Shown: positions 24,940 through 33,242 of the stretch, one piece after another | How the letters are laid out: each line of letters starts with the position of its first letter | Position numbering within the stretch: the stretch's first letter is position 1 | From: Arthrobacter sp. MA-N2 | Lineage (GTDB): Bacteria > Actinomycetota > Actinomycetes > Actinomycetales > Micrococcaceae | Assembly: GCF_000517125.1 (NCBI RefSeq) | Contig: NZ_KI912157.1 | Coordinates: forward strand, 92,979 to 156,978 | Direction: 5' to 3' | Length of the DNA stretch: 64,000 nt | Program-made: the position numbers and the translations under genes | The notes under the pieces: model-generated | Told to the model about the DNA's origin: nothing | What the model saw: only the letters and a program-made list of their open reading frames with translations | Database searches by the model: none

Positions 24940-25343
24940 CGGGCACAACGCAGCCGCATGACACGGCGCCAGCCGATGTTCGGGAGTCCTTTCGCGAACG
25001 TCTGGACCTTCTGGAAGATTCGGGAATGGCGAGCCCCGTGGCACGGAAGCTGGCCGAGAGTGCCCTCCTTGAAATTACCAGGCAATTCTCTCTGGAATTG
25101 ACGGAGGAGAATGCGGCTCCCTTCGTGACACACCTTGTCATCGCTCTGACCCGCCTGCAGCGCGGTGAGGCGGAAGCGGCGCCATCGGAGGCTGTCGAAT
25201 CGGAAATCACCGGCCGAGACCGGGAAAAAACAGTGATCGGGGGGATCATGCACAGTTTCGAGGATGAGCTGGGACGGCCCGTGCCAGAGTCGGAAATATC
25301 CTACATAACGGTTCACTTGTGTGCTCTTCTAGAGGAGGACTAG
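24936..25343 (+). CDS. yhfY: Free-standing PRD-domain protein (YhfY-like)
   Basis: This 135-residue protein is made of one PTS regulation domain. His66 in APFVTHLVIALTRLQ and His127 in SYITVHLCALLEED are at the expected positions for phosphorylation by HPr or IIB; SPVARKLAESALLEI precedes them. PRDs usually occur in pairs inside antiterminators or activators, but this one has no DNA- or RNA-binding partner domain, as in E. coli YhfY. It is translationally coupled to yhfU and three genes upstream of HPr. It is probably a phosphorylation-dependent sensor of the system. Confidence 0.85.
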   Translation: MTGTTQPHDTAPADVRESFRERLDLLEDSGMASPVARKLAESALLEITRQFSLELTEENAAPFVTHLVIALTRLQRGEAEAAPSEAVESEITGRDREKTVIGGIMHSFEDELGRPVPESEISYITVHLCALLEED

Positions 25344-25346
25344 CGG

Positions 25347-26567
25347 ATGATGCGGCTCCCCCCGCAACGGCGCGTCGTTATCCTCGTCCTGGACGGCTTT
25401 GGAGTCGGGGCACTCCCCGACTCCGAAGGTCAACAGCCAAATTTCAACACGCTCCGTAGCATCGACGAAACTGCAGGGGACCTGCAGTTGCCGATTCTCG
25501 AATCCCTGGGACTGGGAAATCTTACGCCGCTGTCGAAGATAGCTCCTGCGCCGGTGGCCAAAGGTGCCTATGGACGCTGTTCGCCGATTCACCCCGGGGC
25601 GGACACCTATTTGGGCCATCAGGAACTTATGGGCGGCGGTCTCGATCGCATTGAGTCGAGGCTGCTCTCCGAACTTAAGGTCCCGGTGACTGAGGCGCTT
25701 GTCAACGCCGGATACGAAGTCGACGCATTGGAGAGGGACAGCCCTGCGCTCGTCGTCGACGGATGCGTTCTTGTGGCCGACAACATTGAGGCCGCCTCCG
25801 GACTCAACATCAACGTGACCGGCTCACTGGACGATAAGTCCTTTGACGAACTCACCAGCATCGGGCAGATTGTACGGGCAGTGACACCGGTTGGCCGGAT
25901 CATCGTCGTCGCCAGCCGCGGGTTCGGTATTGACGAGATCCGGGCCCACGTCAAGGAAAAATCCCCGGGACAAGTCGGTGTGGATTCTCCGGAGCTGGGT
26001 GTCTACAACGAGCACTACCAAGTTCGTCATCTTGGCATCGAATTCGACGTGAACGAGCAGTTGCCTACGCGGGCGCTGAACGCCGGGCACGAGGTTGTCC
26101 TCCTGGGGAAAGCGGCTGACGTAGTCCGCTGCGACGGCGCTGTCAGGGACAACGTCGTCGATACATCGGCGGTCATGGCGGGGGTCTGTTCGGCATTGGC
26201 GTCTATGAAATCCGGGTTGGTCGTGGCCAATATTCAGGAAACCGACCTGGCCGGCCACGAGCAGGACGCGCAGCGCTATGCCGAGGTGCTGGAAAGGGTG
26301 GACAGGCACTTGGCGCTTCTTCTCGACCTGCTCGGCGACGAGGACGTGCTGTTCATTACTGCGGACCACGGGAACGATCCGTCCGTCGGCAGCAGCAGGC
26401 ATACCCGTGAGTTTGTGCCATTGCTTGTGGCCGGTTCCAGGGTTCAATCCGTGGATCTGGGCACCCGACGAACATCAGCAGATATTGGGGCGACCGCTGC
26501 GACGCTTCTAGGCGTCGCCCCTTTGGGTTCAGGAACTTCATTCGAGGAGGAAATTGTATGTTTTTAG
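25347..26567 (+). CDS. yhfW: YhfW-family phosphopentomutase-like metalloenzyme
   Basis: This 406-residue protein of the alkaline phosphatase/phosphopentomutase superfamily is close in length to E. coli YhfW (about 408). The metal and nucleophile region begins VVILVLDGFGVGALPD. Further metal-site motifs are HPGADTYLGHQELMG, ANIQETDLAGHEQDAQRY and FITADHGNDPSVGSSRHTRE. Phosphopentomutase shifts the phosphate between C1 and C5 of a pentose; YhfW presumably acts on a related phosphosugar. It starts three bases after the PRD gene and overlaps yhfX by ten bases. Confidence 0.88.
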   Translation: MMRLPPQRRVVILVLDGFGVGALPDSEGQQPNFNTLRSIDETAGDLQLPILESLGLGNLTPLSKIAPAPVAKGAYGRCSPIHPGADTYLGHQELMGGGLDRIESRLLSELKVPVTEALVNAGYEVDALERDSPALVVDGCVLVADNIEAASGLNINVTGSLDDKSFDELTSIGQIVRAVTPVGRIIVVASRGFGIDEIRAHVKEKSPGQVGVDSPELGVYNEHYQVRHLGIEFDVNEQLPTRALNAGHEVVLLGKAADVVRCDGAVRDNVVDTSAVMAGVCSALASMKSGLVVANIQETDLAGHEQDAQRYAEVLERVDRHLALLLDLLGDEDVLFITADHGNDPSVGSSRHTREFVPLLVAGSRVQSVDLGTRRTSADIGATAATLLGVAPLGSGTSFEEEIVCF

Positions 26568-27805
26568 ACGTAACCACGCGGCGGAACCCTGCGCTGATTG
26601 AGGCCGCCGTGAAGCTGCATCAGCAGGGTGACATCCCGGCAAACTGCTATGTCATCGATATCGATACGGTCGCTGCGAATGCGCGTCTGGTCGCCGAAGG
26701 TGCAGCCGCGCATGGCCTAACGACGTACCAGATGACAAAGCAGTTCGGGCGGAATCCCATCGTCGCCAAGGCAATAGCGGAGGCTGGCATTAGCAGTGTC
26801 GTTGCCGTTGACTTCGAAGAGGCCCGGGTCCTATATAGGTCCGGACTGCGCATGGGGCATCTTGGGCATCTCGTCCAGGTCCCTGCGCGCGAAGCACAGC
26901 TTGCCGTGGAGATGGCTCCGGAGTTCATCACGGTTTTCGGAGTCCCGCAGGCGGAGGCTATTTCCCGTGCTGCGGTCGCCGCGGGGAAGGTTCAGCCCGT
27001 GCAGATAAGGGTTTCCCGAGAGGGAGATGTCTACTATCCGGCGCAGAAGGGCGGCGTTCCTATTGAAGACCTGCTGGAAGCGGCCGCAGCGGTGGATGCT
27101 CTTGATGGCGTACGGGTGGCCGGTGTGACGTCCTTTCCCTGCCTGCTGTGGGATGAAACCGATCAGGAGTTCCGGCCAACACCGAACCTGACGACGGTGA
27201 CTCGCGCAGCCGAGCTGCTGCGGGCGAATGGATTCACTGATGTGCAGGCGATAAACGCCCCGAGTGCATCCTGCCTCGCGACCTTCGAAGTATTGGCCAG
27301 GAACGGTGCTACGCATGTGGAGCCCGGCAGCTGCTTGACCGGGCAGACACCCCTCCATGCCGTATCCGACCAGCCGGAACTGCCGGCAATGATCTACGTC
27401 AGTGAAATCACCCACCAAACGGCCGAAGCGACCTACGCACTCGGTGGCGGATTTTATCCCCGGTCCAAGGCCAGGAATGCCATAATCTATCCGAAGTCCG
27501 GAGGTGAACCCGTCAGGGCCACTGTTGAGCTCGACCCCCCGGACGCAATTGACTATTACGGCACGCTGCACGTGACGGGGCCCGGCGAGGTTTCCGTGGG
27601 GGACACCGTGGTTTATGCCTTCCGATCTCAGGTCTTTGTGAGCCGTTGCTTCGTTGCGGTCATCGGCGGCGTGGCCACCAACCCTCAGGTTCTCGGCATC
27701 TTCGACCGCGACGGGTTCGCGCTTGGCCCGGACCTCCTGCCAGCAGCGCAGCCCTCATCGGGCGTCAGTGCACTGGACACGCCCGCACGAGCGGGGGCAT
27801 TGTGA
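26558..27805 (+). CDS. yhfX: YhfX-family PLP-dependent alanine racemase-like enzyme
   Basis: This 415-residue protein has the fold-type III PLP barrel. The lysine expected to bind the cofactor is in TYQMTKQFGRNPIVAKAIAE. Later come SREGDVYYPAQKGG, PSASCLATFEVLARNGATHV and THVEPGSCLTG-type phosphate-binding motifs, then a C-terminal beta domain. A strong GAGGAGG site precedes the ATG inside the end of yhfW. The GTGA overlap at 27802-27805 couples it to HPr. E. coli YhfX is annotated as a pyridoxal phosphate enzyme of unknown substrate. Racemisation or decarboxylation of an amino-acid-like compound is possible. Confidence 0.87.
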   Translation: MFLDVTTRRNPALIEAAVKLHQQGDIPANCYVIDIDTVAANARLVAEGAAAHGLTTYQMTKQFGRNPIVAKAIAEAGISSVVAVDFEEARVLYRSGLRMGHLGHLVQVPAREAQLAVEMAPEFITVFGVPQAEAISRAAVAAGKVQPVQIRVSREGDVYYPAQKGGVPIEDLLEAAAAVDALDGVRVAGVTSFPCLLWDETDQEFRPTPNLTTVTRAAELLRANGFTDVQAINAPSASCLATFEVLARNGATHVEPGSCLTGQTPLHAVSDQPELPAMIYVSEITHQTAEATYALGGGFYPRSKARNAIIYPKSGGEPVRATVELDPPDAIDYYGTLHVTGPGEVSVGDTVVYAFRSQVFVSRCFVAVIGGVATNPQVLGIFDRDGFALGPDLLPAAQPSSGVSALDTPARAGAL

Positions 27806-28083
27806 GCGTTTCGCGAATTGTCACCGTGACCAACCCTTCCGGGCTCCACGCCCGACCTGCGGCAATATTCGTTGCGAAAGCCAAGGAATATGAGTCGGTG
27901 GTAACTCTCGAAAAGGACGGCAAAACAGGAAGTGGAAAGAGCCTGATCGGTCTTCTCAAACTGGGTCTGGTTTGTGGCAGTACGGTGCAAATCAGTGCCG
28001 CAGGCAGTGATGCACGGTCGGCCGTAGAGGACCTCAGTACACTGTTGCTCCAACTGGCTGAGGATGAAGGTGCGGCGGTATGA
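27802..28083 (+). CDS. ptsH: HPr phosphocarrier protein
   Basis: This 93-residue protein starts at the GTG within the yhfX stop. The active-site His16 is in NPSGLHARPAAIFV. The regulatory serine position is Ser47 in GSGKSLIGLLKLGL, the form of the motif seen in HPr proteins that HPr kinase could modify. It carries phosphate from enzyme I to enzyme II complexes or PRD proteins. It is coupled to enzyme I by an ATGA overlap at 28080. It is unusual that this pair sits inside a yhf-type operon with no IIA, IIB or IIC recognised nearby. Confidence 0.93.
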   Translation: MSVSRIVTVTNPSGLHARPAAIFVAKAKEYESVVTLEKDGKTGSGKSLIGLLKLGLVCGSTVQISAAGSDARSAVEDLSTLLLQLAEDEGAAV

Positions 28084-29807
28084 AGCTTCTGGGATTGGGA
28101 GTGTCTCCTGGCCGGGCGACGGCCCTCGTACAGGTATTCCGGGACGAACGCTTCATGTTCAGCGACGAAGAGCCGGAAGAACGTTCTTCCAGTTCGCTTT
28201 CCAACCTCGATACAGCCTTGAGGAGCAGCAAGGCCGAACTTCTGGACGTCGTCGCCGACGCTACCGAGCGGCTCGGCGCCGGTCATGCCGCAATTTTCGA
28301 AGTCCAGCTCTCGATGATGGACGATGCTGAGTGGCTCGATCCAATTGTTGCCGGCATCACTGCGGGAGGGGACGCGGCACGCGTGGTGTGGACCGTCAGT
28401 GGCGAACTTGCTGACGAACTGCAGCTCCTGGACGACCCTTACCTGAGGGAACGTTCTGCAGATATCCGCGACCTCGCGAAGAGAGTCGTGCGCCACCTCC
28501 AGGAGACCAACCCCGGGGCGTCGGCGGCTTCAGCCCGGCCACTGGTTTCTGGCACGGAACCGGTCATTCTTTTTGCTCAGGAACTTACACCGTCGGACAC
28601 CATGGGGCTGGACCCTTCCATGGTCAGGGCGATCGTGACAGAGGCGGGCGCACGGACGTCACATGCGGCGATCCTTGCCCGCCAGCTGGGGATTCCTGCC
28701 GTGGTCTCTGTTCCCGGGCTGATGGCACTCGCGGAGGATGGAATCCAAGCGACGGTCGACGGATCGACCGGCGAATTGCAGATCAATCCGTCCGCCTCTG
28801 ATCTGGCTGCCTTTAGCGCTGTCGAGGAATCCGTCTGGGAAATCGACCCGAACCCCGTCCACACCCTGGATGGAATCGGCGTAGCCGTCTACGCCAATGC
28901 GGGCAGCGCCGAAGATGTCTCCCGTGCTGTTTCCTTCGGGGCGGACGGTGTAGGGCTGTTCAGAACCGAACTGCTGTTTATCAAGGCCGGACAGCTCCTC
29001 GACGAGCAGGCCCAGTTCCTTGCTTATTGCGCCGCAGCAAAAGAGGCAGCCGGCCGCCCCGTCGTTTTCCGTACCCTGGACATCGGGGGAGACAAACCGT
29101 TGCCCGGACTGAGTGTCCCTACCGAGGAGAATCCTTTCCTGGGCTTGCGAGGCGTGCGACTCAGTTTGGCGCACCGTGACGTTTTTTCGGCGCAGCTTCG
29201 GGCACTCGGGAGGGCATCAGCCGAGTATTCGAATATCCGTGTCATGGTGCCCATGGTGTCCGAACTCCGGGAGTTGGATGAGGTCAGAGAACTCATTGCC
29301 GCTGCCGAAGTCGTAGCGCCCCTCCGGATCGGGGTGATGATCGAGGTGCCCAGCGCAGCCATCCTCGCACACGAATTTGCCGAGGAGAGCGACTTTCTGA
29401 GCATTGGGTCAAATGATCTGACGGCATACTTGATGGCCTCCGACCGGAACAACCCTGGGGTACAGCACCTTTACAACGAGATCAGTCCGGCGGTGGTCCG
29501 CATGCTGGCGTTTGTCGCCAGAGCCGGATCCACGTCGGGCACGCCTGTGTCGCTCTGTGGTGAACTGGCCGGAGACGCCCGTGTGCTGCCGTTGCTGGTA
29601 GGCCTGGGTCTGCGGAGCCTGAGTGTCGCTCCCGGTCTCGTGCCACGTCTTAAGGCCCAGATCCAGATGTTGGACACCCGGTTGCTGGCAGGCCCGGCTA
29701 AGGAGGCGATCCGGGCCAGGGATCCGCGGGATATGGAAAACATTCTGGATCGGTTGAACACCCTCCCCGTCCCCATGCCCGGCGATTCAGTCCCTGTCCG
29801 GCAATAA
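28080..29807 (+). CDS. ptsI: PTS enzyme I (phosphoenolpyruvate-protein phosphotransferase)
   Basis: This 575-residue enzyme takes phosphate from PEP and passes it to HPr. His195 in AGARTSHAAILARQLGIPAV is the phosphorylated residue. The PEP-binding C-terminal barrel has GLFRTELLF, RTLDIGGDKPLPGL, GVMIEVPSAAILAHEF, SIGSNDLTAY and Cys493 in SLCGELAGD. The usual motif reads CGEMAGD, so this copy differs by one residue. Length and domain order are normal. The gene is the last of the yhfU-PRD-yhfW-yhfX-HPr-EI run and its end overlaps the convergent HAD gene by 21 bases. Confidence 0.95.
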   Translation: MKLLGLGVSPGRATALVQVFRDERFMFSDEEPEERSSSSLSNLDTALRSSKAELLDVVADATERLGAGHAAIFEVQLSMMDDAEWLDPIVAGITAGGDAARVVWTVSGELADELQLLDDPYLRERSADIRDLAKRVVRHLQETNPGASAASARPLVSGTEPVILFAQELTPSDTMGLDPSMVRAIVTEAGARTSHAAILARQLGIPAVVSVPGLMALAEDGIQATVDGSTGELQINPSASDLAAFSAVEESVWEIDPNPVHTLDGIGVAVYANAGSAEDVSRAVSFGADGVGLFRTELLFIKAGQLLDEQAQFLAYCAAAKEAAGRPVVFRTLDIGGDKPLPGLSVPTEENPFLGLRGVRLSLAHRDVFSAQLRALGRASAEYSNIRVMVPMVSELRELDEVRELIAAAEVVAPLRIGVMIEVPSAAILAHEFAEESDFLSIGSNDLTAYLMASDRNNPGVQHLYNEISPAVVRMLAFVARAGSTSGTPVSLCGELAGDARVLPLLVGLGLRSLSVAPGLVPRLKAQIQMLDTRLLAGPAKEAIRARDPRDMENILDRLNTLPVPMPGDSVPVRQ

Positions 29808-30491
29808 ATGGAGCAGTGTCGGCACCTTCAGGACTGCGTCGGGGAATGCTTGACCCACTGTCCACCGGTTGGGGACCGCGACAGTGGGGATGCCGGCCAG
29901 CACCGCGGCAGTGGCTCCGGAGGATGAGTCTTCGAAGGCTAGGGCCTCGGCAGGATCCAAGTCCAGCAGCTTGCACGCCGTCCGATACGGGTCCGGGAAC
30001 GGTTTGGGCCTGGCAACCATCGCGTGGTCGGCCGTAACAACGGTATGGAAGCAGCCCCCGAACGCCAGAGCACCGAGGGCCGCTTCGACCAGAGGCTGCG
30101 GCGACGATGATACGACGCCGAGCAGTTTTCCGCCTCGCACCGCTTCCAGAATCAGCGCTTCCGCCCCTGGAAGAACTGTCGGTTCGGCGTACCACCGGGC
30201 TAGTATTTCATAACGCTCCGCGAGCAGTTCCTGAAGCCGGGGACGAAGACGAAATTCCGTTCGCAGACTATCGTATGTCTCCTCGGCGGACTTCCCCACT
30301 TGCGCGCCGTACCAGGCTGTCGGAAGCGTGAGGCCGCTGTGCCGTGCCAGGACAGTCTTTGCAGCCTCAAAACAGGCATCTTCGCTGTCGATGAGTAATC
30401 CGTCAAGATCGAAGAGAAGGGCAGCCGCGGCGCGGCCCCGGGCCCGGGCTGCCGAATAGTCGGCAGTCCCGAGGCCGCCGGGCTCAGTCAA
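29787..30491 (-). CDS. HAD-superfamily phosphatase, beta-phosphoglucomutase-like
   Basis: This 234-residue protein has the nucleophile motif LLFDLDGLLIDSEDACFEA, a helical cap, LLGVVSSSPQPLVEAAL (motif II), the lysine in MVARPKPFPDPYRTACK and the acidic motif ALAFEDSSSGATAAVLAG. The DGLLIDSE form is typical of the beta-phosphoglucomutase and sugar-phosphate phosphatase group. It overlaps the end of the hydroxyacid dehydrogenase gene by 8 bases and is the last gene of the minus-strand run that starts with the class III aminotransferase. It probably removes phosphate from a pathway intermediate. Confidence 0.87.
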   Translation of the reverse strand: MTEPGGLGTADYSAARARGRAAAALLFDLDGLLIDSEDACFEAAKTVLARHSGLTLPTAWYGAQVGKSAEETYDSLRTEFRLRPRLQELLAERYEILARWYAEPTVLPGAEALILEAVRGGKLLGVVSSSPQPLVEAALGALAFGGCFHTVVTADHAMVARPKPFPDPYRTACKLLDLDPAEALAFEDSSSGATAAVLAGIPTVAVPNRWTVGQAFPDAVLKVPTLLHLLPDRD

Positions 30492-31416
30492 TCGTTCCCA
30501 GCATCGGCCGACCGGCCAACGCCCGCAGCACCTCTTCGACCGCCATCACGCCGGCCCGTTCAACAGCCTGGACGGTGGTGGCCCCGCAATGGGGAGTGAG
30601 CACGATGTTCTCCAACCCGAAAAGAGCGGTCTCTCTGGTTGGTTCGTCCGCAAATGAGTCAAGCGCGGCGGCGGAAAGCGGTCCGCTCTTCAGCGCTACC
30701 GCCAGAGCTGCCTCGTCAATGATCCCCCCACGGGCGGTGTTGACCAGGACACTTCCGGGACGCATCGCTGCCAAAGCGTTCGCGTCGAAGAGACCCGCAG
30801 TCTCCGAGGTCAGAGGGGCATGGATGGAGATCACGTCGGAACGGCTCAACAGTTCCTCAAAGGTGACCAATGCTAGCGGCGACACGGCGGCGAAAGGGTC
30901 GAAAGCGATGACATCCATGCCAAGGGCTTTGGCCCGTACCGCAACTTCCTGACCGATCCGTCCGGCTCCCACCAGTCCGAGGCAACGACCGGAGAGCTCA
31001 AAGCCCGTTTGCCGCTGCCAGGAGCCCTGCCGGATGCTTCTGTCCATAGGCAGGATTCTTCGGGCTGCGGCAAGCATGAGTCCCAAGGCCAGCTCCGCGA
31101 CGGACGTCGCCGTCGCCCCGGGTATGGTGGCCACTTTCACACCGTGACGGCGCGCTGCGAGGAGATCGACGTTATCCGCTCCTGCGCCGAACCGGACGAG
31201 GATTTCCAGCCCGGGTGTTGCCAGGACGCTTTCGGAGACATCGTCAAGTCCCACTATGGCCGCCCGGCAGCCCGCCACGAGTTCGCTCAGCTCCTCCACC
31301 GTGAGCGGTCTGTCCTGCGCGGGGTAGCGGGGACTAAGTCCGTGGTCCCGCAACAATGCCTTATGCCGCCCCTCATTGCTGCGAAACCCGCGGGGGGTAA
31401 TGGCAATGGTGGTCAT
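30484..31416 (-). CDS. D-2-hydroxyacid dehydrogenase (phosphoglycerate dehydrogenase-like)
   Basis: This 310-residue NAD-dependent enzyme starts MTTIAITPRGF at 31416, in an ATGA overlap with the cupin gene; a longer frame upstream has no support. The cofactor motif is LGLVGAGRIGQEVAVRAKAL. The catalytic Arg is in GSVLVNTARGGIIDEAAL and the catalytic His in VLTPHCGATTVQ. There is no C-terminal ACT domain, so it is not the long regulatory type of SerA. A second protein of this family (57352) belongs to the other catabolic locus. It probably oxidises or reduces a hydroxy sugar acid. Confidence 0.88.
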   Translation of the reverse strand: MTTIAITPRGFRSNEGRHKALLRDHGLSPRYPAQDRPLTVEELSELVAGCRAAIVGLDDVSESVLATPGLEILVRFGAGADNVDLLAARRHGVKVATIPGATATSVAELALGLMLAAARRILPMDRSIRQGSWQRQTGFELSGRCLGLVGAGRIGQEVAVRAKALGMDVIAFDPFAAVSPLALVTFEELLSRSDVISIHAPLTSETAGLFDANALAAMRPGSVLVNTARGGIIDEAALAVALKSGPLSAAALDSFADEPTRETALFGLENIVLTPHCGATTVQAVERAGVMAVEEVLRALAGRPMLGTID

Positions 31417-31979
31417 GCCTGCTGAAACCTTGGGTTTGGCACGGCTTCGGGTCCGTTTTCGCCCTCGACGATGATGACGGGAAAGCCGCCCTGATGTTCG
31501 ATGGCGAGGTAGTCCTGCCCGGCATCTGCAATATAGACGGCGTAGAACACCAGCGGTTCTTCGCCTACGTTGACGCTGCGGTGGGCCCACCCTCCTGGCA
31601 CGTAATTAACGCTTCCGGCGCGCATTTCCTCTACCACGACCTCCCCGCTTTCGGAGGACATCAGCAGTCTGCCTTCTCCGGAGAGGCCTATGTAGACTTC
31701 CGCGCGGTCACGCTTCTGATGGAAGTGGCCCTTGGTCATGTAGTACTCGCCGTTGGTCTTCCCCGGGTAGAGCGTAGTGGTCGAGGAGAGAAGGTTTGAG
31801 TTCGTGGTGGGGACGTCGATCTGTCGCACTTCGTATACGAGGTCGTCGCCGGAAGTTTCCTGGGCGTAGGCGGTCTTCATGTCGTCGAGGCGCCGTTGTA
31901 CGGGTGGGCGTTCAGGAGCCAGTGTTCCGTTGACCGTATCGATGGCAAAACTAAAGGGGACTAGCAGCGTGTCTTTCAT
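31413..31979 (-). CDS. Cupin-type glucose-6-phosphate isomerase family protein
   Basis: This 188-residue cupin resembles the archaeal-type PgiA phosphoglucose isomerase. The metal-binding motif is NGEYYMTKGHFHQKRDRAEV (His, His, Glu), with a second histidine in VPGGWAHRSVNVG; TTLYPGKTNGEY precedes them. Such enzymes interconvert aldose and ketose 6-phosphates. The ATG at 31979 has AAGGA at good spacing; a nearby ATG at 31985 is also possible. It overlaps the next gene by ATGA and follows yhfS by about 23 bases. In this context it could isomerise an unusual sugar phosphate. Confidence 0.82.
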   Translation of the reverse strand: MKDTLLVPFSFAIDTVNGTLAPERPPVQRRLDDMKTAYAQETSGDDLVYEVRQIDVPTTNSNLLSSTTTLYPGKTNGEYYMTKGHFHQKRDRAEVYIGLSGEGRLLMSSESGEVVVEEMRAGSVNYVPGGWAHRSVNVGEEPLVFYAVYIADAGQDYLAIEHQGGFPVIIVEGENGPEAVPNPRFQQA

Positions 31980-32002
31980 ATTCATGTCCTTATTGGTAGG
32001 TG

Positions 32003-33217
32003 TCAACGCTCGGAGGAAGACTTAGACGTTTCGAGCGAGGAAACGGCGTTGCGGAACGATTCGTCGGAGAGGCTGGCCCGCAAAATGCGCAGGATCGTGT
32101 CCGGCCCTGAACGCATCGGGTTGATGCGGATGGCGTATTGCTCGAGCCCTGGCATGGCCTTGAGGAAGGTGCTGGTCAGGTAAGTGAACAGGGGCAGGAA
32201 CTCATACTGGGCTTCTTCACCGACGGACTGGCTGGGGGACCCGTTTCGCCATGCGGACCGAACAAATTCTTCCGCCAGAGGGCGGTCGAAGGTGAGCACG
32301 ATGGATCGGATTCCAGGTTGCGCGGCGAAAGCCCGGTGGACAAAGGGAAGCTCCCCGGAAATCGCCAGTTCGTTGATGCGCTGCGTTGCATCGAGCACGG
32401 TCTGGTTTTGAATCGCCAGGGCAATGGGTGCGTGAACCAGCATGCGCAACGCTCCCATGGCTTGCGATCCTTGTACCTGGCAACCGGCGGACGACAGATC
32501 CCGGCGTATCGAGTTGACCAGCTTTCCGTCTCCTACGACTACCCCGATGGGTGTGGGGGCGAGGAGCTTGAACAGCGAAATCGCGGATGCATTGGCACCC
32601 ATTTGAGCGCCGATCTTCCGGGCACGCATCACTGCGTAGTTGTCATCGACGAGGATGGCCGCATCTGCGCCGCAGATCTCCCTCGCGGATTCGATGACTG
32701 CGGCAATGTCATGAGAGTCGCCGAGCTGCTGTGGAACGTGCTGGACGTAGATCCCATCGGGCCGGGCGTTATGCAGCGTGTCCTTGAGGCCTTTCAAGTC
32801 ATTGAAGTCCGCGTAGACCAGCTGCAGTCCCATGTGATTCATGGCCGGCAGAGTTGTTTTATATGGATGCGCGTTGTGCAGCACGACTTTGGCCCCCGGC
32901 CTGAGGCCGGCGTTGAGCATTCCCCGGATGGCACCCGAACCTGCGCCGTGTATCAGTACAGCGTCTTCGGTTCCGAAGAAGTCGGCCAGCACCTGTTCGA
33001 CATTGGCCGTACTTCTGGGCCGTCCTCCGCCTCCGAAACCGACCGTTGCCAAGTCCCTGACCTGCCCGTAGTCTTCGGTGAAAACCGCGTCCGAGCCCAT
33101 CACGCGCTGCGCGGCATCCACGAGGGCGAACTGGCTCGTGATTGCTTCTGCGACGTTCATGTGGTCCCGTACGGCCGTAGTTTCCAGTCGTGCGCAGACC
33201 TGTTCGATGAATTCCAC
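32003..33217 (-). CDS. yhfS: YhfS-family PLP-dependent aminotransferase-like enzyme
   Basis: This 404-residue enzyme starts at the GTG at 33217, preceded by GGAGGCGG. It shows VEQVLADFFGTEDAVLIHGA, AGSGAIRGMLNAGLRPGA, ILVDDNYAVMRARKIG and the PLP lysine in SAISLFKLLAPTPIGVVVGD. QHVPQQLGDS and AIRINPMRSGPDTILRILRA also match E. coli YhfS as I recall it. YhfS is distantly related to class V aminotransferases and its reaction is not known. It lies 25 bases after the class III aminotransferase gene, on the opposite strand from yhfUWX. Confidence 0.87.
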   Translation of the reverse strand: MEFIEQVCARLETTAVRDHMNVAEAITSQFALVDAAQRVMGSDAVFTEDYGQVRDLATVGFGGGGRPRSTANVEQVLADFFGTEDAVLIHGAGSGAIRGMLNAGLRPGAKVVLHNAHPYKTTLPAMNHMGLQLVYADFNDLKGLKDTLHNARPDGIYVQHVPQQLGDSHDIAAVIESAREICGADAAILVDDNYAVMRARKIGAQMGANASAISLFKLLAPTPIGVVVGDGKLVNSIRRDLSSAGCQVQGSQAMGALRMLVHAPIALAIQNQTVLDATQRINELAISGELPFVHRAFAAQPGIRSIVLTFDRPLAEEFVRSAWRNGSPSQSVGEEAQYEFLPLFTYLTSTFLKAMPGLEQYAIRINPMRSGPDTILRILRASLSDESFRNAVSSLETSKSSSER

Positions 33218-33242
33218 TTTTCCGCCTCCGTCAGATGACTCG

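Noticed and set aside
32138-33238. 366-codon plus-strand frame opposite yhfS
   Set aside because: YhfS motifs on the minus strand are clear, and the opposite frame is cysteine-rich nonsense.
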